Part shown: positions 12,043 through 25,332 of the stretch, in pieces
Numbering within the stretch: position 1 is the stretch's first letter
How the letters are laid out: every line of letters starts with the position of its first letter
The notes under the pieces: generated by a model
Databases searched by the model: none
The model's input: the letters and a program-made list of their open reading frames with translations, nothing else
What the model was told of the DNA's origin: nothing
Source of the DNA: Synaphobranchus kaupii
Lineage: Eukaryota; Chordata; Actinopteri; Anguilliformes; Synaphobranchidae
Assembly: GCA_029718625.1 (NCBI GenBank)
Contig: CM056391.1
Location: forward strand, 24,239,641-24,303,640
DNA length: 64,000 bases
Reading direction: 5' to 3'
Program-made: the position numbers and the translations under genes

Positions 12043-12290
12043 GCACTTTGTATCTCAGCATAGGATGTAGTGTCCTAAGGTAAGAATTCTGCAAGTCAGT
12101 TTAGCACTTTGCGTTAACAGTTTTACACTTTGTATGTCATCATAGGATGTAGTGTCTTAAGGTAAGAATTCTGCAAGTCAGTTTAGCACTTTGCGTTAAC
12201 AGTTTTACACTTTGTATGTCAGCATAGGATGTAGTGTCTTAGAGTATGAATTTTGAAAGTCAGTTTGGCACTTTGCATTTTGAGTTTTGT
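12043..12290. repeat. three 82-bp tandem repeats near the right end of the Tc1/mariner-type element
   Basis: CATAGGATGTAGTGTC recurs at 12059, 12141 and 12223 with ACACTTTGTAT and AAGTCAGTTT flanks. The regular 82-bp period is subterminal to the right inverted repeat. Confidence 0.85.
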
Positions 12291-12343
12291 ATATTGAAAT
12301 TCTGCTGTGCGAAATGAGTCAAAGCAATCGTAAAAAAACTGTA

Positions 12344-14029
12344 ATAGAGGAAATGGGTATTTTCACACGCTTAACTATTTTATATAGGCAATGCTTGATT
12401 TAAGAAGGTCAACAACCTTTTGTCTCATTCATTTGTGTGTTCTCTAACCGTCCCCATGTTGATGGATGACTAAGAGTGTTTGGCATGTGTGTGACCTCAT
12501 ATTTCTACTGGGGTATAAATCCAGCCATGGAGGACCACTTTAGGACCAATTGAACTTAAAAAAGTAAAGTATAAACTGCAATATACTTCTATTAGATTTT
12601 GGGGGGCGAATACTTCTGACCTATTTAAAAAATATGAAAAATATTTATATCTTGATGAAGAAATTATTTTTATTTGAACTATTGTACCTCAGAGGTTAGA
12701 TTTCTCTCGTATTTTGAGTGTAAGACAATGCTGATAACCAAAGATATTTTTTCACAGCCTTTTTTTGCTCATCTTTACCAAGGCCGCCAACAATTCTGAA
12801 GGACACTCTGTAAAATCTTTGAAATATCATAAATGTTGTGGGAGAGCAAGATATGGATTGATATGTCCAAGGACTGAATTACGTTAAAGAATAATCGAAA
12901 GTAAAGACCAACCCTACCATGCGTCGTAATAAACAGGAATATATTGAGATTGAATATCCCTATGATAGAATCAGCTGTAAAGTGAGCGGTAGGGGCATTT
13001 TATGAGTTTGGGGAGCAATCATCAGAAACCATCCTGTGAAATTCCACAATGTATCCATCAGGTCCAATGGATTAATTCAATGCATGTAATGGCCTCTTGT
13101 TATTCTCTATGAGAGACACTTAGCATTGAATTCAACTATCATTTTGTTCTTCAAATGCAAGTGTCAGTTTTTTTTCATCATAAAAACAGCTAGGCGAGTT
13201 CAGAAAATAACAAAAAAAATTATTGAAAAAGAACCACTTGTGGAAATTTGCAAGTCAATGTTAAGGACAAAACCAAGGCTTGATTCTTCAAGGGCTGCTC
13301 AAAGCTAATTAGTCAGCTAATGTGTGAGATTCATAATGATCAGAAGTATAAAAAGTAATTAATGTAGTTTATACACGCTTGGGTAGAAGGCAAAGCATAT
13401 GCTGTTTGATTTAAGGGAATCAGTATAGCTATGCCTTTGGTCTTGTAATTAAATTTTAAATGCCATAAATAACGTGTCGAACCAAATGGGGTTGTATTTA
13501 TGTCAGCTGGGTGGAAATTCCATTTTATGATATGGAGTTCCTTTAACGTCGTATTGTCTTCATTTGAGATAAGAAGAATATATGACGCAAGAAAAGGCTC
13601 TGCATTTTAGGGAGGCTAAACTCCAGGAAAAGGGTAGATAAAATATGTAATGAAAGAAAAATGGAAAAACCCGGTCCTCACTAATATCTGCTCGACTGTG
13701 ATTTGTAGTGTTATAGCATCTGGCTCTGCGTCATTAGTTAAATCATGCATTTGAAATTCAGATCTCACTTTCCACAGAATTGATATATGATCTCTTAGAT
13801 AGGGATATGAAAATTCCTGAGGTACATTAAAATGTTTTTTTTTTTTTCTTTTCTTCTTTTTTACATGGAGATTAGTTAAAAATAACTATGTTCTATATTA
13901 TTCAGGACACTATATGAGAAAATAGGTGTTATTGTAGCCTGATGTAGTGTTAGGGAAAGTAATTTAGAAACCAGTACTGATACAGTAGGGTCTCCGGGGT
14001 GTTAATTAACAATGTATATTTAATATAAT
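12344..14029. other. intergenic, nothing recognised
   Basis: AT-rich, with a T-run near 13838-13850. No feature supported. Confidence 0.4.
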
Positions 14030-15800
14030 AATGCATTCAATTTCTATAGCGCTTTTCTAGGTACTCAAAGTGCTTTACAGTTTAAAATTACACACAGTAA
14101 AATTATTTAATAAGTAGTTAATAAAAAATAATAATAAAAAATAAAAATAAATAAATAAAATAAAATAAAATAATTAAGACAGATAAAAAGAAGGAGTATA
14201 ATTTAAAATTTCAGTCATGGGATAGAGGGGAGGATGTTTAACAGGGGAAAGCCAGTTTGAAGAGGTGGGTTTTGAGAGCCTGTTTGAAGGATGGTAGGGT
14301 GGTTGCCAGACGGATGTGGATGGGGAGGGCATTCCAGAGGGAGGGTGCAGCAACTGAAAAGGCCCTGTCGCCCCAGGTCCGGAGCTTGGTCCTGGGGATT
14401 GTCAGATTGTTCGTGTCAGCGGACCTGAGGCGACGGGAAGGAGTGTGACGGGGGAGGAGGTCAGAGAGGTAGGGAGGGGCCAGGTTATTTAGGGCTTTGT
14501 AGGTGATGAGCAGTATTTCGTAGTCAATCCTGTGTTTAACCGGGAGCCAGTGGAGGTTGTGGAGGACAGGGGTGATGTGATCTCGGCGACGGGTGGAGGT
14601 GAGCAGACGGGCAGCAGAGTTCTGAACGTATTGTAGTTTATTGAGGATTTTGTTGGGTGAACCATAGAGGATGCTATTGCAGTAATCGAGTCTGGAGGTT
14701 ATGAGGGCATGGATGAGGGTTTCAGCAGCGGAAAGGGACAGGGAGGGGCGGAGGCGGGCAATGTTCCGGAGGTGAAAGAAGGCAGTTTTGGTGATGTGGT
14801 TGACGTGCGGTAGGAATGAGAGGGTGGGGTCGAGGATGATGCCGAGGTTGCGGACATGGGTGGAGGGGGGTGACGATGGAACCGTCAATGGTGAGAGAGA
14901 AGGTCTGGGTGGAGCGGATGAGGGAGTTTGGGCCGATGATGAGTATTTCCGATTTATTGCAGTTGAGTTGGAGAAAGTTCTGTTGCATCCAAGTTTTTAT
15001 ATCAGCAAGGCAGGTGGTGAGGGTGGAGTGGGTGGTTGAGGTGATGGTTTTGGAGGAGAGGTAGAGTTGTGTGTCGTCTGCATAGCAATGGAAGCGGAGG
15101 CCATGGCGGCGGAGAATTTGACCCAGGGGAAGTATATACAGGATGAAGAGGGGGGGGGCCGAGCACTGATCCTTGGGGGACACCATGAGTGACTGGGGCG
15201 GTGGAGGATTGGCAGTGGTTTATGGAGATGTATTGGTGTCTGTTGGAGAGGTAGGAGGTGAACCAGGAGAGGACAGTACCGGAAATGCCAAGGGAGTGAA
15301 GGCGTGAGAGGAGGATGGAGTGGTTGATGGTGTCAAAGGCGGCGGTGAGGTCGAGGAGGATAAGGATGGTTAAAGAGCCGGAGTCAGCAGAGAGAAGGAT
15401 GTCATTAGTGATTTTCAATAGTGCAGTTTCTGTACTGTGATTGGTGCGGAAGCCGGATTGGAAGGGTTCGTAGAGGTTATTGTTGTGGAGGTGGGTTTTG
15501 AGTTGAGCGGCGACAGCTCGCTCAAGGACTTTAGACAGGAAGGGGAGGTTGGATATGGGCCGGTAGTTGTTGGGGATGTCAGGGTCGAGACCAGGTTTTT
15601 TTAGAATGGGGGTAATGGCAGCAAGCTTGAGGGAGGGGGGGACGAGACCAGTGGACAGGGAGGAGTTGATTATGTTGGTGATAAGTGGGGAGAGAGTGGG
15701 GAGGCAAGCCTTGACTAGGAAGGTGGGGATAGGGTCGAGGGCACTGGTTGATGACTTCATACTGGTAATATGGGCTGAGAGAGAACATTTTATACCAATA
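14030..15800 (-). mobile_element. 5'-truncated L2-like LINE with two frameshifts
   Basis: Three overlapping frames make one reverse transcriptase. 15760-15002 carries [34 protein letters not shown], motif A LLDLTAAFDTINHS and motif B GVPQGSVLGP. 15186-14722 carries motif C CYADDTQLYLS and [11 protein letters not shown]. 14888-14238 carries [11 protein letters not shown], the [18 protein letters not shown] block and a stop after KLAFPC. The frame changes fall in G runs at 15150-15158 and 14865-14870, and each is repaired by one base fewer. The endonuclease is missing, so this is a 5' truncation. The 3' UTR down to about 14030 shows a GCGCTTTT...AAGTGCTTTACAG motif related to the 3' end of the other LINE. 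It lies outside ambra1 and is more GC-rich than the LINE at 31-34 kb, so it is a different family. Confidence 0.88.
14238..15760 (-). pseudogene. reverse transcriptase ORF of the truncated LINE, broken by two frameshifts
   Basis: The coding part runs from [16 protein letters not shown] near 15740 to the stop at 14238. All reverse transcriptase motifs A, B and C are present, including YADD, and the C-terminal [13 protein letters not shown] block is intact. Apart from two single-base frame changes at G homopolymers it has no internal stops, so it is either young or only apparently broken by sequencing error. The N-terminal endonuclease is absent. Confidence 0.8.
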
Positions 15801-18800
15801 AATTTTTTTATGGGAGTGGAGAGACTTCTTTGATGAAAAAATAAATAAAACTAAATAGAACATTAAAAAAAACTATAGAATAATACACTACAAATTATTT
15901 AACTTTATGCTATATTATGTGTGCAAATGGAAAACAAACGAACACTACACAAACAAAAATACCTAACGCCATAACACTCATTCACTCAAATTTTAATCAA
16001 TTATAGTATTAAGTCCTTTCTTGTGAAAATGTCGATTTCTCTCACAGCAGTACAGCAGCGGTTTGTTTGATAACACTACCTACACAGATGTGCCACTATA
16101 CCAACTGAATCATTAGCCTCCTGTCAAAGCCGACTTTAACCTTTAGTTTGAACATTATTTGACCCTAATGCATAGCGCCCTTGGAAGGCTGTTGTTTATG
16201 GTTAGTGTGCAAGAACTGGGGGGAAATCACCCAGCATGCAACCTGCTAGACAAATTTGGGTTATGGCATCTCTGGATGCATGGTGAAAAATGATGTGTAA
16301 GCAAAGAAACAATAAAAATAAACATTGGATAATAACCTGAAGTATCACATGCTTGAGGGACTCGGGGTTATGACATCTCTAGATTCATAGTGAGAGTAAA
16401 TATATTTCTGGCTGGCTGAAATTATGACTATTGCTAACGGGGTAAGCTTAACGGACAGCTGACACTGCCTCTCAGCTTTGTGTTGTAAAATAATGACCGT
16501 GCTGTCCAAAATTTCTAGTTTGGAATTCTTCTGACTATTATGTGGTCATGATATAAATATACTGTACAGTGCACAAATCATTCAGCTGCCTTCTTGGCTG
16601 TTTTGAGAGGAAACTGTTGTTGCAAATGCAGGGCTCTTTACCAGTGGCCATCTTTGACATCTTTCTTTCATCTGTTCTGAACACAAGTAAGAAAGAACTC
16701 TTAATATACAGTGGAACCCTGTTCATTTTTTCCTTGCAAAATAAAATTTATTACATATGTAAAATATTTTATATATAATATTTTGTTTCATTACAAATAT
16801 TATTTCAATAGCTAGCAAACATTATGTTCTATTGCTAAAAGCAATCTAGGGCAAATGTGCAATCAGAATTGTTTAGTTAATTTCCCTTATTTACATAAAA
16901 ACAAGTCAATTAGCATAATTTTTTATTTAGCAAATATTAAAATGTTTTCTTGCCATGAGCCATACAAAAGAGAACTATATCCCAACCCACATACAGTACT
17001 CAAATTAATATGAGTGAGTCAGAGTGACAGAGGACAGAGTAATGAATGTTAATTGCATTTGGAAATATGTCCCCAATTAAAAATTTATGCTTTTGAACAA
17101 TCCCTTCCTCACACTGCAGAATTAAGCGTTGGATTTTATTTATAGATTTTCTGTTAGGAATGCATGTGTCAAAAGAACAATCCATTTCAGAGGTGCAAGT
17201 GCACAGAAATCGTGTCACTTCTAAAACTGATTGGCTTAAAAATCAGGCTTGGATGAGAGATACCACCTAAATTGCAGTCTCAAAGGGAATCATTCCCTGG
17301 GCTTCAGCCTGCAGGTAAGGCCCCCATATCTGTATGAGACTGTTTAATGTCATCCCGAGAGAGAAGGGAGTCCATGAGCAGTGACATACAGAAGCACTAC
17401 ACACTACACTCTGAAGCTTGATTATGGCAATGGCTGCCATCATCGTCCGTTTATTCGGCATTTAATACAAAAAATCGCCATTTTGCTGGCAGAGAACTGA
17501 GATGACAGAGCACTAGCTGAACAGGAAAATGGTGGGTAGCCAAACTAGCCATGTTCCCATTTTCATCTCAGGAGCATCCATGAGCAGATGTACCTTGCTA
17601 AACTGGGGCAGTACCCTCTGGAAGAGATAATCAGGTTCAGAGTCAGTGACATAAGCACACTGCTACATTAATGTTTAAAATTAATGCTCTGCTTTTATAT
17701 CTAGAAACCTGCTCATGTTAGATCTTAGGGTGTAAACAATGGAAAATGTAATTTTGCTTGCTTTTATTTTATCCCCAGTTTGGAATCACCATTGTGCCAC
17801 TTGTACATGGAAAGGGTGTGCTGCAGCTGAAGAGTGTACTTCTCTGCAAACAAACTATATTACACCCTACATACCAGAGTACTACAGGAGAGATAGCATT
17901 GACCCAAGGAGAGTCTGATCTCGCATACATGTAGAATATAACTGCGCCTGTCATGTCATAGGGAAGAACTAATGCAGTGCAAACCTGAAGGAGAGAAACC
18001 GACTTATACCCACTGTTCCCTAACTAGGTCAATGGTCCTGTGCCACGGTGACACCTAATGGGGTTATAGGGGTTAATAACATTGCAGAGACTTGAATAAA
18101 TCATAGAGAATACCCTGAGTTGAGGCCACACTTGTAAGTGAAAGACAGACACACCTAGATGGCCGTTTACATTCCTAGTTAGATCGACAAAATTTAATGT
18201 CATTGAGGGGGGGGGGGGGGGGCATTTCCAGACGCCTGTAATCTACGATATGAGGGGAGTTCCTACTGTGTTTACTTTGTGGCTTAATCAACTTTCCCTT
18301 GTCCTGCATAATCCAGGAACGTGCGTGCCTTCCAAAACTTTGTCCCCCCCTTCTGACAGACCGAGGAAGGAAATGCAGATAGGAATGGCATCTCAAACAA
18401 TGTCTTTGTTCATCTCCAGAGTGAAATGAAAGAAAAAAATAATAAAAAGAGCAGATGATTGAAACCCCCCTCCCCAAACCCCTTTAAGGAAATTCTTTGT
18501 GCTGCCTTCTTGCCTCAAAAGCTTTTGATATTTTCCTAATCGGAGACGCATTTGCTCACCAAGTCAAATTCCTCTAGCTTTTAGCGGTAAAAGAGCTGTC
18601 ACCACTTCAAAGTGGATGGGAATGGCCACAGAAACAATCCCTTTTTCTTCATTTAAACCCAGACCAGGGCCTAGCTGAATGGGAGAGGCATCTGCTTGAT
18701 AGTTCCCTGCTGTATGAGACCATGAAGACACAGGCTGCATTTGAACCAAAAAAAGACTTTTAAGGGCCTTTAATATTGAGTTTCCTTTTTTCACTTGCTT

Positions 18801-19729
18801 AGCTATAAATTATATTTTAACTCGGATAAAATATATTTGTTCCAAATACTTATACTTAGGGTGCAACAAAACATGCTACCGTTACAATACTCATCTATCG
18901 ATTGAATTCACCCCATTTCAGGCTAACAGCAGCAGATGTAATTGAAGCCTAAGTTTAAGAACATACTGCATTTCAGATTGAGTGTTGTGACATGGCATAA
19001 CCTAGATGGAGGGCAGTGGTTCCCATTCTGTGGGTCAAACTCAAGCGGTAGGCTGTGGGAAGAATTGAGCTGGCTCGCAATATAGACAATAGGAATAACC
19101 TACTATGTGTAGTACACTTTCAACCAATCACACCATTAAACTTAAACATTTGTTGCATGTACTGCACTAGTTACAGCACACATATAGGTCTTCATATAGA
19201 TTAATTTTAAACCTCACACAGTATATTGGGCTACATTTCAGCAAGTGTTAAGTCACGTAAAATATTTTCTCATTGGCATGTGCTCAGAACATTTGGAAGT
19301 CCCAGAGGTGGGATGCATCCTGGAGAATAGACGACGGCTCTTTATATTCTTCACTTGTTTGTTCTAAATATATCAAGTTATAGGGCTTGTGTAACTGGCG
19401 CCAGTCACATGAAAATGCATCTGCTGCTTGATTATGTTAATGGATGCGTGTCTCAAGTTTGGTGCTGAGAAATGTGCCCTCTTCTCCGGGGCACCAGCTG
19501 AAAAGCACTCTGAGCCAAACAATTTTACATCCTCCCAGGAGTGCAATTAGCCATTCCATTTCAAATCAAAATGCATGCTCACCAATAATAATTGCAGATT
19601 ATTACCAAAGTACTGGCGAAACATTCCCTTGTAAAACACCTAAGAACCGTCAGAACTTCTGCGCTCCTTTCAAGATGTTGGACACAGTGTGGCGGAATAA
19701 GCAGACAGATACCCCTTTTCAAGTTTCCT
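15801..19729. other. intergenic, nothing recognised
   Basis: Includes a G-run at 18207-18222. It seems poorer in transposon relics than the sequence to its left. No gene or RNA identified; regulatory content cannot be judged from one sequence. Confidence 0.4.
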
Positions 19730-21869
19730 TTTTTATTATTTATTTTCATTATCGTATAGGATCTTTGGTGTTCCCACAGCACTTAGTTGCACTTTGACTA
19801 TTATTCTCCATTTTGCTTCTAAAATATAGATACAAAAAACCCTTAAATCACATTGTTTCCTACAAAAAAGACACTTCCTTGTTAACTACACATACAGTCA
19901 GCAGATAACATGCAGACAAGGGAAAGATACCAGGTACGTGAAACCTGTTCTGCACAACAACAAAAAAAGCCTCCTCGGAGGGTTACAAAATGCACGTAAA
20001 GGAACAGCTGAACGACGGTGCAATGAATCTTGTCTTTCTACTGCATTTTCAAGAAACAAAGATTACATTTTCCGAGACAGCCTATGTAAGCAAAGTTGTG
20101 CAGTTAACCTGTTGAATATTCATAAGCATATACCATGTTTCTTTGTCATGATAAAAAGTGGTTAGCAGAGCCTAGTGCTGAAATCCTTATATTCAAGTTA
20201 AGTGTTGTGCAAATCCAATTACATATTGAGCTATTAAAATAAAATGAAAAATTAAAATTTGCATATCCCATTCCGTAGGGCAGAGCTGACAGAAAAACCA
20301 GGTGACAGAATGTGTATGTGTACTATACAAAGATATGAAATCTGATGGAAAGCAAACCAGCAAATATAAAACAATTATCCAAGACTATGTAGGTAGTGTA
20401 CTGCATATACTGCAACAGATGTGTGTGAAAATGAACCACTGATTTGCGTGCTACATATCCGATAAGCTGTGAGCGCGGCAGTAGATCCACCTTCTTTGAT
20501 TCTCAACACAATGGTTTAGCTTAAATTAACTCAAAGGAGAAAGGATCACTCCCAATGAGCTCCCTTTCCTTCCTGATCACAAGATGATATTCCGCCATAA
20601 AACCAAAAGCATTAATGCTGAAAAATAACAAATCAGGTTCAAACTCCACGTAATGAACCAAAAACAAATCAAAGGCATTTCTGTACACAGCGATTGGTGA
20701 CCAAACAAATAATAAAAACCTGTTAAAAAAAGTAAAATGAAACGCAATGAATGAAGAACCCATATCTACTGAAATTTCAGTTGGAACACAGTGTTCCATT
20801 TTATTTGGGTTGTGAAAAACTGGAGGGGAAAACAAATTCTTGATTGTGTATACTTTCCTTTGATTTGAATCCGTCGAATTGAGCAAGGCTGTACAGGACC
20901 CAGCAAGTATCCGTCCTGCAAGTTTGCCTTAGTGACAATGGGTTGTAAACATTTTCTTGATGTAGTCAGAGGTATACTTTTTTCAGGGATCATACATAAA
21001 AATGAATGAAAAAAAAAAGGAAAAACATTTAAGGCTTGGAAGGCTAATGTGTTCAGAAGGAAACAATACTGAAAACAAAAACTCATCCGAGTCATGAGTC
21101 AACCAGAGAACTATGAAGAGAAAGTATCTTGTTAAACAGTCAGATTTCACAAACAGAAAGACCAGTGAAGATGCAGGAGCTGTGAAATGCCCTATTTTAT
21201 GTTTTCAGACTGGTTCAGACTTGCGCGTATACAGTAGCAAATTGACGGTGGAGTGTACAAACAAGATTAGGTGACAATTTGCATCTTACGGACGCATTAT
21301 TTCCCCTCTTTTAAGATGCACCTGCTCCACTGCCTACTTCCTCCAGTAGACTTTGAGCCCAAAAACTTAAGTACTGTACCACACAAAAGGAGCAAGTTCC
21401 CTCCTTCAATGGCCTAAATGTCAGATACATACTAGGGCCTGAATCCTTAAATAATTAGCACACTTTCTGAATTAATGTTAATCAGTGGAGGGAAACCACT
21501 GACAATGACCTGCAAAATCATGCCACTCTCAGAGGAACAATTTTCAAGCCATTAATTTTGCAACCCACACCCCTCCCCCTCCCCCCTACCCAAGACACTG
21601 ACAAAAAAAAAAAAAGTATACTTTACACACCAAATGACAAGGTTTGAAATTAGCAGTGATATTCCCACCTCCCACAGTTTGGATGACTTCAGTAAAGACA
21701 AGAAAGCTGCAGAAATTGCCAAAACAAACAAAACAAAACTGTGGTTACCTTTGCAGTGTTCAAGTAATTTGATAACCATGTATGTATTGGCTGTATAATA
21801 CATATTTTACAAGGGACTGAACCATGACTCCACGCAACTTTTAACACCAGTTAGCTTATTTACATCTCA

Positions 21870-21894
21870 CACGTGTGTGTATGTGTATGTGTAG

Positions 21895-21926
<32 letters not shown>
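21870..21926. repeat. GT microsatellite
   Basis: An interrupted GT tract with an uninterrupted core at about 21898-21926, in the ambra1 3' region. Similar GT/CA tracts lie at 23059-23083 and 24307-24328. Confidence 0.9.
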
Positions 21927-21932
<6 letters not shown>

Positions 21933-23317
21933 GGATCTAATCCACACTTTCATTCAGTCCACATGATCCTTAAAACAAGCCTTCTCCCGATTGTCTGTTC
22001 CTCAAGCACATTGACTACAGACCTCGAATGAAGTCCCTTCCTTTCAAAAATAAACAAAAAACCCAAAACAAAACAAAAAACACAAAAAGCAAATCACTGC
22101 TAATTGTCAAACCACTTATATACAAGATTGAATCCCGATGTGGCTGTGTGAAGCATACATTCAAATTCAAATGAAGGCCTGGACAGCGATCACTATGAAG
22201 ACATACCCTAACTATATGTCAACAGGAGCCTGGATCACCCAGCCACTTTAGCAGGTCGGTCATGTCCACTACATACCATCCTCAAGGCACAAAAAAAGTT
22301 GTCTGAGGCATATAGACTTTTTACTCTTTGTATACTTTCAGCCGCTGCTGCCTCTGTTAATAAAAGTTGTCATGGCAACAATGTTCCCTCAGTGACGCAG
22401 ACCTTTTCCATTTAAAGGTGTAAAAATCAGGCACCATTGTGGATAATGGCCTCAGGGCATCCAACCATGATTGACATAGCTCCACCGGGATTTCATCTGG
22501 ATTGACACGGCACTTCAGAAACACAAATGATCTGCACAGTAACTTCGCCTGGACTCATTACTCTCTTACTGTACGTCGTCACCTGATAATGTGAACTGCT
22601 GTAAAACACACCATCATGATTCAAACTACCTCCTGCAAGAAAAAACAAAAAACAAAAAAAAAAAACAAACAATAAAAATAATGGCTATCGCAAGTTTCTG
22701 AACAAATTCTGGGTTTCAAGTTTGTTTGGGTTTCATTGAATTGTGTTAAATGGGAATACTGAATATTGAAAGCAGCACCCCCGATGTAAGCATAATGCAA
22801 ATAAACAGAAATTAAATTGTTCTAGACTATCCTAGTTTTATCTGTAGTATATAATTGGTCACCAGTCCACGTCAGGATGCATGCACATGCAGTGCGTATC
22901 CCCAGACCAGCATGGTACTATCGTGAGAGTGAAGTCTATAAACTTCTCTTCAAGAAAGAAAACAAAATCACAACAAAGTACAATTTGAATTAAAATGAAC
23001 CAACATTACTGTCTGGTAACATAAAACTGCCACGGTTTATGAGACAGCTTTCTTTATGCGTGTGTGTGTGTGTGTGTGTGTGTATTTGTGTACAGATGTG
23101 TAGGTGTGTGTGTGCGTATGTGTGCGAGATCTGCATTATGTACAGAGATGTACCCACATATCTCAGGGGAAGACTAGAGATGGACAAAAAAAAAAAGTGG
23201 GGATTTAACAGGATCGACAACGAAAACACAGACGACCTACCATTAAAAACAATAGCCAGAGTGCTTTAAAGAAGTCCAGTTAATCAAGTAAAGCCAGGGG
23301 GAACATTCCAGGGAGAA

Positions 23318-23319
23318 AG

Positions 23320-23353
<34 letters not shown>
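23318..23353. repeat. poly(A) run of over 30 bases
   Basis: An almost pure A run on the plus strand (T on the ambra1 sense strand), following GGGAGAAAG. It may be an insertion tail, but no SINE or LINE body precedes it. Confidence 0.85.
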
Positions 23354-23355
<2 letters not shown>

Positions 23356-25326
23356 GTAATGCTTCTTTCATGCCACACATCACCCACTCGCCACATTTAA
23401 ATTTTTTTTTCCGTTGTAACTTTTCCCACTCTTCCGTGAGCGTAACTGCGGTTACCAGTCATGCAGTTAACAGCTTTTTGAGCTCTGACTAGAGGACTCC
23501 TCCACTGCCCACATGCCAACCCATTCGCAACAGTTCCTTCATTCTGTTTTCCAAACGAAGATACTCAAAACAGATGGTAGAGTGACATGGTTGTCTGTTA
23601 CTTTCTCATATCTCACAATAAATAGCATAAAAAAAACAAAACAAAAAAATAAACCTTGCAAAAACAAATCATATTAATGTGTACGGTTATATAAAAATTG
23701 GCTTCTGTTGGATAGCTAAGCATATGATTTTTTTATTTTGTTTATATTATATGCCACTGTTTTGAGTGCATTTTCTGGTTTTCAGACGTATTGTGTCTGG
23801 CGCATCACATTTGTTCTGAAAATGACAAAGGAGGGTGTACTTCAAGTCTATGGGCCTTGCTGGCGAGATAAGGCAGAGGGTTCTGACCACACCATCGGGG
23901 AGGGGGTGGGGGTGTTGTTGGTTACAGGGGCTCTGGGGAACAGGACCCCCTCTATAGCTGAGAGCTAAACTTCCTCAGATACATGATTGAAAAGCAAGCC
24001 AAGCTCAGGACGCAGCCTGACCAGGAACGCTGGCCAGACAGCGCAGAAAACAGGCTTTGATCTACAGCTCGGTAGGCCGGGCAGTGACGGACTGCATAAA
24101 AAACAGGGATTGAGAATTCAAGTTTCTTCTTTCGACCTACGGTTCAGCAGGGACTTGCTTTGTTCTGTAATCAGCATATTCAGTGGACGGGCCATTGTTC
24201 ACATTGCTGCCTTTTACCCCCCCGGTCAAACTGCCCAACAACAGCATCGCGGAGCCACTCAAACTGATGCTACATTTTATGTCGTCAGTCCCCCCCTGCG
24301 CGCACACAGACACACACACACACACACATACACACGCGCTCTTCTTCAGAGCGTCTGAGCGCTGCTTTTTGCTGGAGCTGGGACTTGGCTGAAGGCCTCA
24401 ACGGAGGCCCCTTGCTTTGTGAACGCTCCCTACCTCCCCAGTGCTCTTAAGGCCTTAAGAGTTTCCCTAACCCTCAAACCTGCTGTCAAGTCTCTGGGGT
24501 GGGGGGCGGGGTCTGGGTGGGGGCGGGGGGTTTGTCAACCGTCAAGTTTCACTGAATTCTAGTGGTAACGACCTCGGGTCGTAGAGATCAAGTTTTCTGT
24601 TGAGGACCAGTGGCTGGTGCAGATCGGATTCTGCATCGGGACATTTACAGTACATCGAAGGGGGGGGAGGGGACGGCCCTGACGCTAAACCCTCACCACT
24701 GGTCCACTGGTCCAAAACTGCTAGTGCAACAAGACAGGAAGGATGGTGCTTATCAGAGTGAGCCTCGGTCCTTAAGGACTGCGGCACACTTGTCAAATTT
24801 ATTTTTTTCCTCCTTTTTTTTCCTCATTTTTTGTTATTTTTTAAAAACTATGATACCTTTGCAAGGTGTGTTTCCAACCTATACGTTCCATCAGCAAAAC
24901 ACAACATTTCATATTTATAGTGCTCCCTTGTTAATTGTTAGATGCAGCATTACAGAAAACATGCTTTTACAGGTACTTCTGTCATCAGAATAATGGAAAA
25001 TGATCGATTTAGATAAATCTTTTTTTTCAACAGCATTTTTCTTTTTCTTTTTGCACTTCAAGGAATGTGGCCACGGTAGCTTTAATCTGCCGCAATAGAC
25101 ATTGCAAGAACCAGACGTGCAATTTGTTTTGGGGGTGAAAATGGAAGAAGCTGCAACTCTACAGAGAGAAGGGACCAGGATATCTCATTCTCATCATGAG
25201 AACCTTGGCTTAGCTCTTGCCGTTTCCAGCAGGAAACCAGAAAACCATTAGTCAACTGTGTATCAATGTGTTATATAACAAGAGTGCGCCAACAGCATTT
25301 TTTTTTTCTTTTTTTTTCCTCCTTTT

Positions 25327-25332
25327 TTTATT
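25327..25332 (-). terminator. candidate ambra1 polyadenylation signal AATAAA
   Basis: AATAAA on the minus strand, about 705 nt past the ambra1 stop codon, in an A-rich stretch. It is the first perfect hexamer I found in a plausible position. Further hexamers lie at 24798-24803 and 19732-19744, so use is unproven. Confidence 0.3.

Larger units (their letters stand above)
10382..12341 (-). mobile_element. Tc1/mariner-type transposon with both terminal inverted repeats and TA target
   Basis: The left end CAGTTTTTTACGATTGCTTT and the inverted right end CAGTTTTTTTACGATTGCTT extend into about 60 bp of imperfect inverted repeat (...CAGAATTTCAAT...CAAAACTC). TA lies immediately outside each (10380-10381 and 12342-12343), the hallmark of this superfamily. 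Total length is 1960 bp. Inside are a transposase remnant on the minus strand, a 250-bp direct repeat on the left and three 82-bp repeats on the right. Confidence 0.88.
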
